Source: RGIG5612 sp964528825 (lineage in GTDB: Bacteria; Bacillota; Clostridia; Lachnospirales; Lachnospiraceae). From it: 49,307 nucleotides of DNA. The first letter of the stretch is position 1, and every line of letters begins with the position of its first letter. Positions 16,410 to 25,259 of the stretch are shown here, piece after piece. The position numbers were made by a program, and so were the translations under genes. Where the stretch lies: NCBI GenBank assembly GCA_964528825.1, contig CAZGVB010000009.1, positions 1-49,307 on the forward strand, written 5' to 3'. The notes below the pieces were generated by a model. That model had not been told where the DNA came from. It saw nothing but the letters and a program-made list of their open reading frames with translations, and did no database searches.

Positions 16410-18362
16410 TTATATATTCATGCCCGCAAAGAGTCCTTGCGTTGCGGCATCAAACATCTTTCCTACCCGGACGCAATCGCCTATCTCGTAGAAATAAGGC
16501 GTAATCCCTCTGAGCTCATCTCTCATCTGAGTGCGGGATACAAGTCCGAGTGCGCAGAGCACATAGTCTGCGGGAAGCTCCTTAAAGGTGCCGTTCTCTT
16601 CAACGATAACGGACTTTTCCCTGATCTCGGTCACGATAGCTCCCGTCCTGATATCAGCCTTTCCCATTAGCTCCTTCTTGAGTGCCTGTCTGTGCCACAG
16701 CGGTGCATCCTTTGCTATCTCTGTAGATCTGCTGATGACCGTTACGTCATATCCTGCATTTACAAGATGTACCGCGCTCTCGCAGCCTGTAAGGCCTCCG
16801 CCGAGCACGACCACATTCTTTTCAAAGCACATATCGGCACATCCGAAGGTCTCATCTATAGTCTTTACTATAGGAAGATCTATGCCGGGGATATCGGGCC
16901 TTGCGGCTGCAGAGCCTGCCGCGCAGACGATCACATCGGGTGCGAACCTTTCGGCCCATTCTCTGTCTACGGTTGTATTTGTAAGTATATTTACGCCCGC
17001 GTCATCCAGAGCCTTTGTCTTTTGGACTGACCAATTGTATATTTCAACCTTAAATGAGATATTCTTCTCATATGCTATCCATCCGCCGAGTGTCTCGTGA
17101 TCATCACATATGGTCACATTGTGTCCGCGTCCTGCGGCTGTAAGGGCAGCCATGATGCCGGCAGGCCCTCCGCCGACCACAAGAACCCTCTTCGGCTCCT
17201 TGACAGGCATATGCGTACCGGCGATCTCAAGCTGCCTCCCCTGAGACGGATTAACTGTGCATCTTATGCTTCTGGAGGTCCTTGTCTGATCAAGACAGGA
17301 GAAGCATCTTGCGCATCTTACTATTTCATCTTCTCTTCCCGATGCGGCCTTTATAGGCAGATCCGGATCTGCAAGAAGAGCCCTTGCCATCTCTACCACA
17401 TCGGCGCTGCCTCCCGCTATGATCTCCTCGAGCATCTCGGGATCATTCAGGCCACCTACGGTCGCAACAGGTATATTTACATTCTTCTTGATCTCTCTTG
17501 CGAGATATACATTTCTGCCATGATCTTCAAACATCGACGGATGCGTGATAATGCATGAGAACGGGTCATCATGCACGCCCGCCGATACATGTATCAGATC
17601 CACCATGGGCTCTATCAGCTTTGCTATGCGTATACCCTCATCAATGTCATATCCGCCCTCGCAAAATTCTGCGCCGCTCATACGGAATTCTATCGGGAAA
17701 TTCGGACCTACGGCCTTTCTTACGCTCTCTACCGCCATCATGGCAAATCTCATGCGGTTCTCAAGGCTTCCTCCGAACTTGTCTTTTCTGTGATTGGTCT
17801 TGGATGATATGAACTGCTGCAGCAGCCAGCCATGGCCTGCGTGTACCATTATCATACCGAAGCCGCACATCTTTGCCCTTGCTGCGGCTTGGCCGTAGCT
17901 TGCGGCAATAGTCTCTATGATCTCTTCCGGCATCTCAAGTATCTCGGCACCGTCTGCATTTATCTCATGATCGGGTCCGTATGCCGGATTGCCCGAAATG
18001 GTATTTTTTGATACAAGATTTGCGACATTTGCGTATTTGCCCGCATGAGCAAGCTCTATAGTGGCTACCGCGCCGTACTGGCTGATCTCTCTGGCCGCAT
18101 CAGATATAGACGGTATACATTGCGGATCGTCCATTCTTATCTTGTGAGGATGCGCAAGCCCCGTAGGTGTATGCACTATAGCCTCACCGAGTGATACGCT
18201 GGCCGCGCCGCCCCTCGCCCTCTCACCATAGACAGCTACGCAGTCTTTGGTGAGATACGCCGGAGGGTTGCACATAGGCATGCTTGTAGGTGCCGCGAAA
18301 ATACGGTTTCTGAATGTGACATTACCGATCTTTATGGGACTGAAAAGGTTTGGGTATTTCAT
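16410..18362 (-). CDS. OYE-type FMN/4Fe-4S/FAD enoate reductase-like flavoprotein (paralogue 1)
   Basis: A 650-residue cytoplasmic reductase of the 2,4-dienoyl-CoA / enoate reductase group. The ATG at 18362 is chosen because AGAGG precedes it and it aligns with the paralogue (KYPNLFSPIKIG against QYYPNLFKPIKIG). Residues 1-335 form the FMN barrel. Cysteines about 339-357 in C-x2-C-x2-C-x11-C would bind 4Fe-4S. RVLVVGGGPAG (about 378) and VVVLGGGLTG start the FAD and NAD(P) folds. In HAGHGWLL, tryptophan stands where most family members have the proton-donor tyrosine. It heads the TRAP operon, so its substrate is probably the imported organic acid. The substrate is unknown. Confidence 0.93.
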   Translation of the reverse strand: MKYPNLFSPIKIGNVTFRNRIFAAPTSMPMCNPPAYLTKDCVAVYGERARGGAASVSLGEAIVHTPTGLAHPHKIRMDDPQCIPSISDAAREISQYGAVATIELAHAGKYANVANLVSKNTISGNPAYGPDHEINADGAEILEMPEEIIETIAASYGQAAARAKMCGFGMIMVHAGHGWLLQQFISSKTNHRKDKFGGSLENRMRFAMMAVESVRKAVGPNFPIEFRMSGAEFCEGGYDIDEGIRIAKLIEPMVDLIHVSAGVHDDPFSCIITHPSMFEDHGRNVYLAREIKKNVNIPVATVGGLNDPEMLEEIIAGGSADVVEMARALLADPDLPIKAASGREDEIVRCARCFSCLDQTRTSRSIRCTVNPSQGRQLEIAGTHMPVKEPKRVLVVGGGPAGIMAALTAAGRGHNVTICDDHETLGGWIAYEKNISFKVEIYNWSVQKTKALDDAGVNILTNTTVDREWAERFAPDVIVCAAGSAAARPDIPGIDLPIVKTIDETFGCADMCFEKNVVVLGGGLTGCESAVHLVNAGYDVTVISRSTEIAKDAPLWHRQALKKELMGKADIRTGAIVTEIREKSVIVEENGTFKELPADYVLCALGLVSRTQMRDELRGITPYFYEIGDCVRVGKMFDAATQGLFAGMNI

Positions 18363-18717
18363 ATAGCACCTCTGCACCGCCATGTGCCTCTAAAAAAATT
18401 ATGAAAAGTAAGGTAAATTGTGGTATGCAACTTTAAATTCGCGGATCTGCAAAATGCGATCTGAAAATCCTTCATGCAGATGCCATTTCGCTCTTTCCCG
18501 CTTCACGCCGTCATGATAAAATCAGTCGTGAAACAAGTCAACAAGTCACAAACTGTTGTCAAAAAATCAAGACACTTATGTCAATTTTGTCACAAATTTT
18601 ACTCATTTGTTCCAACTTTGAAATATATGTCCTATATTAAGGAAACAATTGGGTGGCACCCTGAAATCTTTCACAGAAGCCTGCTTTAGATGTGTCAAAA
18701 TAGAATTATAGAAAAAC
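18363..18717. promoter_or_regulatory. Divergent control region of the reductase/TRAP and sensor arms
   Basis: This 355-base gap separates two divergent transcripts. Five GTCA boxes (18537, 18545, 18558, 18580, 18589), mostly in (A/T)GTCA(A/C)A context, cluster over 60 bases. They are likely binding sites of the OmpR-family regulator encoded at 19901. No good plus-strand sigma-A promoter is visible; the plus-strand gene also lacks a clear ribosome site. A 145-base leader precedes the minus-strand reductase. Confidence 0.5.
18513..18541 (-). promoter_or_regulatory. Putative promoter of the reductase-TRAP operon
   Basis: On the minus strand TTGACT (18536-18541), a 17-base spacer and TATCAT (18513-18518) make a good sigma-A-type promoter. 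The GTCA-box cluster begins at the -35 and runs upstream, the expected place for an activator. Confidence 0.6.
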
Positions 18718-19878
18718 ATGCTTATAAATATCATTAAAAAATATGCTCACAATATAAAAAGGATTCCCGGCAGACGCTGCAATGCAAAAGGGCTGCCTGC
18801 CGCAAGGCTGCTCCTTTTATGCTTGTTTTTTTCATTTTTTTTTAGCGGATGTGCCGATAAGGGCGTGGAGCCGTCAGCAAGCAGCTCTGAGAACACGGGT
18901 CGCTTTGACAAGTGCGCATATTACAATTTTACTCTCTCCATGCACGACCCCGAAGGCTCAAATAATGCCATTTTCTACGAGAGCTGGGCAAAGACGCTGA
19001 AGGAACAGTCTGAGGGTCATATAAGGATCAAGCTCTACTATGACGGCTCGCTCGCATCCGCAAGTGAGGTCGCAGATGCCGTGAAGTCGGGTGCCGTGGA
19101 TATCGGATGGATATTTACGACATTTTATGACAATGAATTTCCGCTCACAGATATAACCAAATTCCCGTTTCAGGGCTTCGGTGAGGGTGTATCCACCACA
19201 GAGACGCTGTGGGACCTTTATGAAAAATATGACGAGCTGCGCTCGGAATGGTCGGACTATGAGCTGCTCTTTCTCTATGCCAATCCCGGGTATCTTTTCG
19301 CATCCGATACCGAGATCTCTCTTCCCTGGGATCTGTCCGGACTCGTATTTCGTACCTCCACAGGTCCGGTAGTGGATCTGATAAACAGCCAGGGCGGCAG
19401 TGCGGTAGTCATGGACCCCTCCGAGATATGCGAGGCTTTAGAGCAGCATGTCATAAACGGCTTTGTCTTTGAGCCTGCGGGCATAATGAATTATAATGTT
19501 CAAAATGCAGCAAAACTGTATTATACAACCAACAGATTTTTCAATACATCAATAGCCCTCGTCATGAATAAGGACAAATGGAGCCGGCTTCCCGACGAAC
19601 TTAAGCAGATATTTATAAATAATTCCGGAAGGGAAGGCTCTATACTCGCGGCGCAGGATTTTGAAGATACTGCCGATGCCTCCGTAGAAGAAATAGAAAA
19701 GGCAGGCAATACATGGGTAGATCTTACAGGCGGGGAGATTGCTCTCTTCAGAAGGGAGACCGAGAAGATAGCAGAAGACTGGTATGAAAAATATTCGGTA
19801 GACGGCTTTGATTATCGTTCATATGCCGAGGAGGCATTCTCGATCGTCAACAGCTATATAAGAGACGACGTGCAATGA
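18718..19878 (+). CDS. Orphan DctP-family lipoprotein, probable sensor partner
   Basis: A 386-residue lipoprotein. A long N-region leads to a hydrophobic core and a lipobox ending at the cysteine in FFFSGCADKG (about residue 45). The DctP fold shows GLVFRTSTGPVVDL with the ligand arginine, VINGFVFEPAGI and NNSGREGS. No permease follows. Instead a regulator and kinase do, 22 bases later. In Bacillus subtilis the DctP-like lipoprotein DctB works with DctS/DctR in sensing dicarboxylates, so a similar ligand-presenting role is inferred. The start is uncertain because no clear ribosome site precedes it. Confidence 0.88.
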   Translation: MLINIIKKYAHNIKRIPGRRCNAKGLPAARLLLLCLFFSFFFSGCADKGVEPSASSSENTGRFDKCAYYNFTLSMHDPEGSNNAIFYESWAKTLKEQSEGHIRIKLYYDGSLASASEVADAVKSGAVDIGWIFTTFYDNEFPLTDITKFPFQGFGEGVSTTETLWDLYEKYDELRSEWSDYELLFLYANPGYLFASDTEISLPWDLSGLVFRTSTGPVVDLINSQGGSAVVMDPSEICEALEQHVINGFVFEPAGIMNYNVQNAAKLYYTTNRFFNTSIALVMNKDKWSRLPDELKQIFINNSGREGSILAAQDFEDTADASVEEIEKAGNTWVDLTGGEIALFRRETEKIAEDWYEKYSVDGFDYRSYAEEAFSIVNSYIRDDVQ

Positions 19879-19900
19879 CAGGCTGCTGACGGAGGCGGAT

Positions 19901-20587
19901 ATGCATAGAATAATGATTTGCGATGACAATCTGTCCATTTCAGATGTACTTTCAAGATATTTCGAGCAGGATGACAATGAGGTCATCACTGCGGCTACAG
20001 GCACTGATGCCCTGCGTGCGTTCAAGGACAGCGGCTTTGACCTGATGATACTTGATGTGATGCTGCCTGATATGAGCGGCCTTGATGTGCTGAAGCGGAT
20101 ACGTGCGGAAAGCGACGTGCCGATACTCATGCTCTCCGCAAAAGCAGATGAGTTTGACAGGATACTCGGCCTTGAGATAGGCGCCGATGACTATGTCACG
20201 AAGCCATTTTCGCCGCATGAGGTATATGTAAGATGCAATAAAATGCTCCGAAAGAGAGAGCAGCTCGCATCGAAAAAGGTCTATACGATAGCGGAGCTTA
20301 CTATCTATCCCGATACCTACGAGGTCTATGTCTCAGGAAAAAAGATAGATCTCACGCGCAAGGAGTTTCTCGCTCTCAAATATCTCGCCGGACATACAGG
20401 ACAGGTAGTTACAAGAGATCACATAATAAACGATGTATGGGGCATAGAATATGTAGGCGCGCCCCGAATAGTTGACACTCTCATCACAAGACTCAGGAAG
20501 AAGCTCTTTTATGAGAGCAATACGAAGCTGCACTTTGATATCGAGACAGTATTCGGTGTCGGATACATGCTGGAGGAAACTAAATGA
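19901..20587 (+). CDS. OmpR/PhoB-family response regulator
   Basis: A 228-residue regulator. The receiver has DD at 8-9, phospho-acceptor Asp52 in LMILDVMLPDMSG, Ser in MLSAK and Lys in TKPFSP. The winged-helix output domain covers about 128-226 and ends ...FGVGYMLEETK. GGAGGCGGAT precedes the ATG. It overlaps the kinase gene by four bases (ATGA). It is expected to control the divergent reductase-TRAP operon and perhaps its own arm in response to the ligand bound by the orphan DctP-like protein. Confidence 0.95.
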   Translation: MHRIMICDDNLSISDVLSRYFEQDDNEVITAATGTDALRAFKDSGFDLMILDVMLPDMSGLDVLKRIRAESDVPILMLSAKADEFDRILGLEIGADDYVTKPFSPHEVYVRCNKMLRKREQLASKKVYTIAELTIYPDTYEVYVSGKKIDLTRKEFLALKYLAGHTGQVVTRDHIINDVWGIEYVGAPRIVDTLITRLRKKLFYESNTKLHFDIETVFGVGYMLEETK

Positions 20588-21819
20588 AAGAAAAAAGGGC
20601 GGTCCCGCTGGTCCTGACATTTACCTCCTTCTACCTGTGCGGCATCGTGCTCGGCATAATCTTTATCAGCTATCTTCCGCAGGCCTTCGAGCGCAACAGC
20701 AATGAATGGATCGCAAGGCAGGCCGTCTCCGAATATGAGGCAACAGGCAATGTATCCAGCTGGAAGAACGACGGCATCGCTATATTGATGTATAAAGACG
20801 GCGATACCTTTTATCGATATATAGGCCGCGATAATACCACATTCACCATGAATATGTATTATCAGACTCATGCTTTGACAGACAAGGTAATGGAGGACGG
20901 GATCGTACACAAGCTTCACCTGCTCGTAAAAGACAATTCCACCCTCGGATATTGCTCAAGGCTCTATATAGGGCGAAAGATTGACCGCAACGGAGAGGTT
21001 TATGCCGTCTTTTGGGTCAAGGAGATCACAGATCTCCCCGAGATGCTGCTCGGATTCTTCGTGGCATTTTCAATAACATATGTCGCAGCGATCGCCGCAG
21101 CGATGCTGAACAGACGAACGCAGCGAAAATATATACAGCTGCAGAAGAATTATATATCCAATATCACTCACGAGCTGAAGTCACCCATAGCCTCAATAAA
21201 GGCCATCGTGGAAGCTCTCACGGACGGTGTTGCGGACGACGAATCAGTACGGCTCGTATATTACGGCAAGATGCTTCAGGAGATGAATCAGCTGCAGATG
21301 ATGATCCAACAGTCTCTTGATCTGTCAAGATTCCAGAGCAAGGTCGATAATATCAATTATGTCATATTGGATACGGGAGAATTTATTGACGAGCTTCGTG
21401 ACAAATACGGTACATTTTTTGAGCTCACCGGTATAGAATTCAATATATCGAGTGAGGTCTACAGGATGCCGAACTTATTTGTCAACAAAAAGAGGCTGAC
21501 CATGGCATTTTCCACAATCCTTGACAATGCTCTCAAGTACGTTCCCGAGGGCGGTCATGTGACCATTGATGCTGCAAGGGACAAAAAACATGTCACATTT
21601 AGTATAAGTGATGACGGCAGCGGCATCGACAAAAAGGATCTTCCTTATATATTTGACCGTTTTTACAGAGCAAACAGGAGCGATGAGATTGCCGGCTCGG
21701 GGCTCGGGCTTGCCATAGCAAGAGAGGCGATCGAATCCATGAAGGGCAAGATATGGGTGGATTCGGAGCTCGGCAAGGGCTCTACCATGCATATAAAGCT
21801 GCCTATAGCAAGAGTCTGA
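20584..21819 (+). CDS. Sensor histidine kinase with short extracellular domain
   Basis: A 411-residue kinase. Helix 1 spans about 9-30 and helix 2 about 153-175, enclosing a sensor domain of some 120 residues that is of no recognised family and could dock the orphan DctP-like protein. Phospho-acceptor His196 lies in NITHELKSPIASIKA. The ATPase domain shows ILDNALKYVPEGG, DDGSGIDKKDLPYIFDRF and GSGLGLAIA. Start and regulator stop overlap (ATGA), giving coupled translation. Confidence 0.95.
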   Translation: MKEKRAVPLVLTFTSFYLCGIVLGIIFISYLPQAFERNSNEWIARQAVSEYEATGNVSSWKNDGIAILMYKDGDTFYRYIGRDNTTFTMNMYYQTHALTDKVMEDGIVHKLHLLVKDNSTLGYCSRLYIGRKIDRNGEVYAVFWVKEITDLPEMLLGFFVAFSITYVAAIAAAMLNRRTQRKYIQLQKNYISNITHELKSPIASIKAIVEALTDGVADDESVRLVYYGKMLQEMNQLQMMIQQSLDLSRFQSKVDNINYVILDTGEFIDELRDKYGTFFELTGIEFNISSEVYRMPNLFVNKKRLTMAFSTILDNALKYVPEGGHVTIDAARDKKHVTFSISDDGSGIDKKDLPYIFDRFYRANRSDEIAGSGLGLAIAREAIESMKGKIWVDSELGKGSTMHIKLPIARV

Positions 21820-21879
21820 TATAGAGATTCTAAGGCCAGCGCAATCGCACTTGCAACATAAAGTATGCGCAGATCATCT

Positions 21880-21945
21880 TCAAAATATATAAGATAATCG
21901 CAGCAGAGACTGTCATATATGTAAGATAACCGCGGCAAAGCCTAT
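21880..21945. repeat. Imperfect tandem duplication between kinase and second reductase
   Basis: Two units of about 31-33 bases read ATATATAAGATAATCGCAGC and ATATATGTAAGATAACCGCG, each followed by a similar purine-rich tail. They sit in the 193-base gap before the second reductase. No promoter was recognised with confidence; the units could be paired regulator sites or simple duplication. Confidence 0.45.
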
Positions 21946-22012
21946 CATTTACAGAAAAATATACCGGGACATTTATCCGGATAAAAAATAAAGATTGGAA
22001 AGAGGTAATTTT

Positions 22013-23992
22013 ATGAATCAGTATTATCCGAATCTTTTCAAGCCTATAAAAATAGGCAGCATGACCCTGAGGAACAGGATCATAGCATCTCCCTCGTCGC
22101 AAAATGACATAGAGCCCGACGGCACATTGTCACTGCACAACATCGCCTATTATGCCAGAAAGGCAAAGGGCGGTGCCGCTCTTGTGACGGTAGGTGACGG
22201 CATAGTGCATCCGAGCGGAAAGGATCACCCCAATCAGGTATATCTTTTTACCGACAAGTGCCTGCCGTCTCTTACAAGATGCGCTGAGGAGATTCACAAA
22301 TACGGCGCTGCGGCATCCTATGAGCTCTCTCACGGCGGTATAGTATGCAATCCCGAATTTATAGGCGGAGAGCGCCCTTACGGTCCTTCGGAGATGGAGG
22401 TGCAGATAGGCTTTCAGACGGTCGATCCCGTAATAGTCAGATCACAGGAAATGACCGAGGCCTTCATGGAGGAGATAGCAGACGCCTATGCGGCAGCTGC
22501 CCTCAGATGCCAAAAGGCAGGCTTCGATATGGTCATGGTGCATGCCGCACATGGCTGGCTTGTAGGTCAGTTCTTCTCTCCACATACCAATCACAGAACT
22601 GACAAATACGGCGGAAGCGTAGAAAACAGAGCCCGCTTTGCGATAATGGTGCTCGATCGCATAAGAAAGGCCGTAGGCCCGCGCTTTCCTATTGAGATAC
22701 GCATGAACGGCAGAGACGGCCTCGATGAGGGTATGAACGGTCTTGAGCTTGATGATGCCGTAGAGATCGCAAAGCTGCTTGAGCCCTATGTGGATTCGTT
22801 CCATATCTCTCAATGCTTTCATATGTATGCACCTCAGCAGGATATCATGCAAAGCACGATATTTATGAACAGAGGTCACAACCTTTATCTTGCAGAGGAG
22901 ATAAAGAAGCATGTCTCCAAGCCGGTATGTACTGTCGGAGGCTTTTCCGAACTTGATAAGATGGAAGATGCGGTAGCATCGGGCAAGGCCGATATGGTTG
23001 CCTTAGGACGCCAGATGCTCGCAGATCCCGATATAGCGATCAAGGGCATGGAGGGGCGTGCGGATCTTGTAAGACAATGTCTGCGCTGTGCTAACTGCCA
23101 GTCGGGCAGATTTGAGAGAGGCACGGCAAGATGTTCTCTCAATCCGGAGATAGGAAGAGAATATGAGATCGCTCTTGAGCAGCAGATAAATGTTCCTAAG
23201 AAAAAAGTGCTTGTAGCAGGCGGTGGCCCTGCCGGAATGCAGGCCGCCATCACAGCCGCAAAGCAGGGGCATGATGTCACACTCTATGAAAAGTCTGACA
23301 GACTCGGCGGTGCGCTCAATTTTGCGGAATTCGTAGACTTTAAGATAGATGTATTCCTGCTCGTAAAGACCATGGAAAGGGAGCTTGCAGATCTTTCTGT
23401 AAAGGTCATGCTGAATACTGCCCTGACACCTGATATAGCCATGGCAGAGCATGCGGACGTCATCATCAGTGCCTTAGGTGCAGATACCATCAAGCCTCCT
23501 GTCAAAGGATGCGATCTGCCGAATGTATATATGGCCGCAGATGCGGACAGAGGTGATATAAAGGCAGACAATGTCGTCGTAATAGGCGGTGGCCTTGTAG
23601 GAGTTGAGACTGCGCTTCATATGGCAAGAGAGGGCAAAAAGACCACGATCATCGAAGCAGCCGATTCATATGCAAGAGATGCGAATATCAGATACGCCCG
23701 TACATACAGATGGGAGATAGAGAAGGAGCATATCTCCGTACTCTGCTCTACCGCCTGCACAGAGATTACAGAGCAGGGAGTAAAGGTGAGAAATAACAAG
23801 AGCGGCGAGGAATATCTGATCGAATGCGGCGCTGTCATCATAGCCGCGGGCATGAAGACACGTGACGACGAATCCGAACAGCTCAGATGGTGTGCCAAGA
23901 CCTTCATACCTATCGGCAATGTAGTAAAACCGGGCATCATCATGGCTGCGGTAAGAGGCGGCTACGATGCGGCAAAATATCAAATAAGATGA
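22013..23992 (+). CDS. OYE-type FMN/4Fe-4S/FAD enoate reductase-like flavoprotein (paralogue 2)
   Basis: A 659-residue paralogue of the 16410-18362 product with the same domain order: FMN barrel to about 335, cluster cysteines C-x2-C-x2-C-x11-C (CLRCANC...RCSLNP), then GGGPAGMQAA and GGGLVGVETA dinucleotide folds. The ATG at 22013 follows AAAGAGG. The active-site segment is HAAHGWLVGQF, again with tryptophan for the usual tyrosine. It is the last gene of the sensor arm. Two enzymes of one family on opposite arms suggest successive reductions, two related substrates, or a housekeeping and an inducible version. The substrate is unknown. Confidence 0.92.
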   Translation: MNQYYPNLFKPIKIGSMTLRNRIIASPSSQNDIEPDGTLSLHNIAYYARKAKGGAALVTVGDGIVHPSGKDHPNQVYLFTDKCLPSLTRCAEEIHKYGAAASYELSHGGIVCNPEFIGGERPYGPSEMEVQIGFQTVDPVIVRSQEMTEAFMEEIADAYAAAALRCQKAGFDMVMVHAAHGWLVGQFFSPHTNHRTDKYGGSVENRARFAIMVLDRIRKAVGPRFPIEIRMNGRDGLDEGMNGLELDDAVEIAKLLEPYVDSFHISQCFHMYAPQQDIMQSTIFMNRGHNLYLAEEIKKHVSKPVCTVGGFSELDKMEDAVASGKADMVALGRQMLADPDIAIKGMEGRADLVRQCLRCANCQSGRFERGTARCSLNPEIGREYEIALEQQINVPKKKVLVAGGGPAGMQAAITAAKQGHDVTLYEKSDRLGGALNFAEFVDFKIDVFLLVKTMERELADLSVKVMLNTALTPDIAMAEHADVIISALGADTIKPPVKGCDLPNVYMAADADRGDIKADNVVVIGGGLVGVETALHMAREGKKTTIIEAADSYARDANIRYARTYRWEIEKEHISVLCSTACTEITEQGVKVRNNKSGEEYLIECGAVIIAAGMKTRDDESEQLRWCAKTFIPIGNVVKPGIIMAAVRGGYDAAKYQIR

Positions 23993-24030
23993 CAGGATAT
24001 CAGATATTGTGACTTTCTGTCCGATAAATG

Positions 24031-24071
24031 CCTTTCTGTCAGATAGGACATCAAGTTATCTGACAAAAAGG
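24031..24071. other. Fifteen-bp stem-loop of unknown role
   Basis: CCTTTCTGTCAGATA (24031-24045) pairs with TATCTGACAAAAAGG (24057-24071), 14 of 15 positions, with an 11-base loop. It lies 38 bases after the second reductase gene and ahead of a clear terminator. It could be a weak first terminator or an RNA stabiliser. Confidence 0.45.
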
Positions 24072-24123
24072 TATCATGCGAAAAAAGCCGAATAGAAAAT
24101 AAGAGAATATCCGATAAACAATT

Positions 24124-24158
24124 AAAGGCACCGGGATCTGAAGATCTGGTGCCTTTTT
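24124..24158 (+). terminator. Rho-independent terminator of the sensor arm
   Basis: AAAGGCACC pairs with GGTGCCTTT, with an inner GATC/GATC pairing and a TTTTT tail on the plus strand. It ends the transcript running from the orphan DctP-like gene through the second reductase. Confidence 0.85.
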
Positions 24159-24236
24159 GACGCTTTTATGTATCATGTATGGCTATATTGCTATGTATGA
24201 GTCAAAGTAGTCATCCCTGCGTGTGAGATATGCCGC

Positions 24237-25259
24237 TTAGCCCTTATATCTTCTCTCATACGGCTCCCATGTGCGCTCACTGATAATATATCTTGGCCTT
24301 TGCTTGGTCTCCAGATATATCTTGCCGATATATTCGCCTATAACCCCGAGTGAGAGCAGCTGCAGTCCTCCAAGGAAGCATACTATACAGACTATAGACG
24401 CCCAGCCTGCAATGGTCTTGCCTATGATCGCCATGACAACGGCCCATATGATGCCTGCAAAACCCAAAAGGCTCACGGCTATACCCGCTATCGCGATCAT
24501 TGTAATAGGCTTTATCGAAAGGCTTGTGATGCCGTCAAAAGCCAGATGCAGCATCTTGCTTAACGGATAATGTGACTTGCCTGCCATTCTCTCCTTGCGG
24601 TCATAGTATACCGACGTACTCTTAAAGCCCACAAGCGGCACCATGCCTCTAAGGAATATATTGACCTCTCCAAACTGTGCAAAGCTATCCAATACTCTGG
24701 CGCTGATAAGCCTGTAATCCGCATGATTGTATACGACCTCGGCGCCCATATCATTGAGCAGCTTATAGAAGCCCTCTGCCGTAAATCTCTTGAAGAATGT
24801 ATCTGTGTCTCTCTTTTTGCGTACCCCGTATACTACCTCCGCGCCGTCAAGATATGCATCTACCATCCCTTCCATTGCAGAGATATCATCCTGACCGTCG
24901 CAATCTATGGATATGGTGATATCGCATACATTCTTTGCCTCCATAAGCCCCGCCAGTACCGCATTTTGGTGACCTCGGTTGCGGCTTTGCGATATGCCTA
25001 TATATCTCTCATCGGATGCGGAAAGCTCGCTGATGATATCCCACGTCCTGTCCTTTGAGCCGTCATTGACAAAGAGTATCCTGCTCTTTGAGCTTATCTT
25101 GCCGAGATCCGCAAGCAGCTCCAGCTCTTCAAGAAAAAGGGGCGCCGTCATGGGCAGCACCTCCTCCTCATTGTAGCATGGTATCACTATCCAGAGGATC
25201 GGTCTGCCGCATGATGCGCCCTGTGCATTAATTATATTTTTTTGAAATGGTCCGCTCAT
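24237..25259 (-). CDS. Family 2 glycosyltransferase, polyprenyl-phosphate sugar synthase-like
   Basis: A 340-residue membrane-bound glycosyltransferase. The catalytic GT-A domain (about 18-245) has IVIPCYNEEEVLP, FVNDGSKDRTW and the metal-binding SIDCDGQDD (a DXD type). Two C-terminal helices (about 256-285 and 290-320) match GtrB/DPM1-like enzymes that load a sugar on a polyprenyl phosphate for wall or surface glycosylation. The ATG at 25259 is chosen because it overlaps the stop of the preceding small gene by four bases (ATGA). It is the last gene of the CLC-small protein-GT transcript. Confidence 0.88.
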   Translation of the reverse strand: MSGPFQKNIINAQGASCGRPILWIVIPCYNEEEVLPMTAPLFLEELELLADLGKISSKSRILFVNDGSKDRTWDIISELSASDERYIGISQSRNRGHQNAVLAGLMEAKNVCDITISIDCDGQDDISAMEGMVDAYLDGAEVVYGVRKKRDTDTFFKRFTAEGFYKLLNDMGAEVVYNHADYRLISARVLDSFAQFGEVNIFLRGMVPLVGFKSTSVYYDRKERMAGKSHYPLSKMLHLAFDGITSLSIKPITMIAIAGIAVSLLGFAGIIWAVVMAIIGKTIAGWASIVCIVCFLGGLQLLSLGVIGEYIGKIYLETKQRPRYIISERTWEPYERRYKG

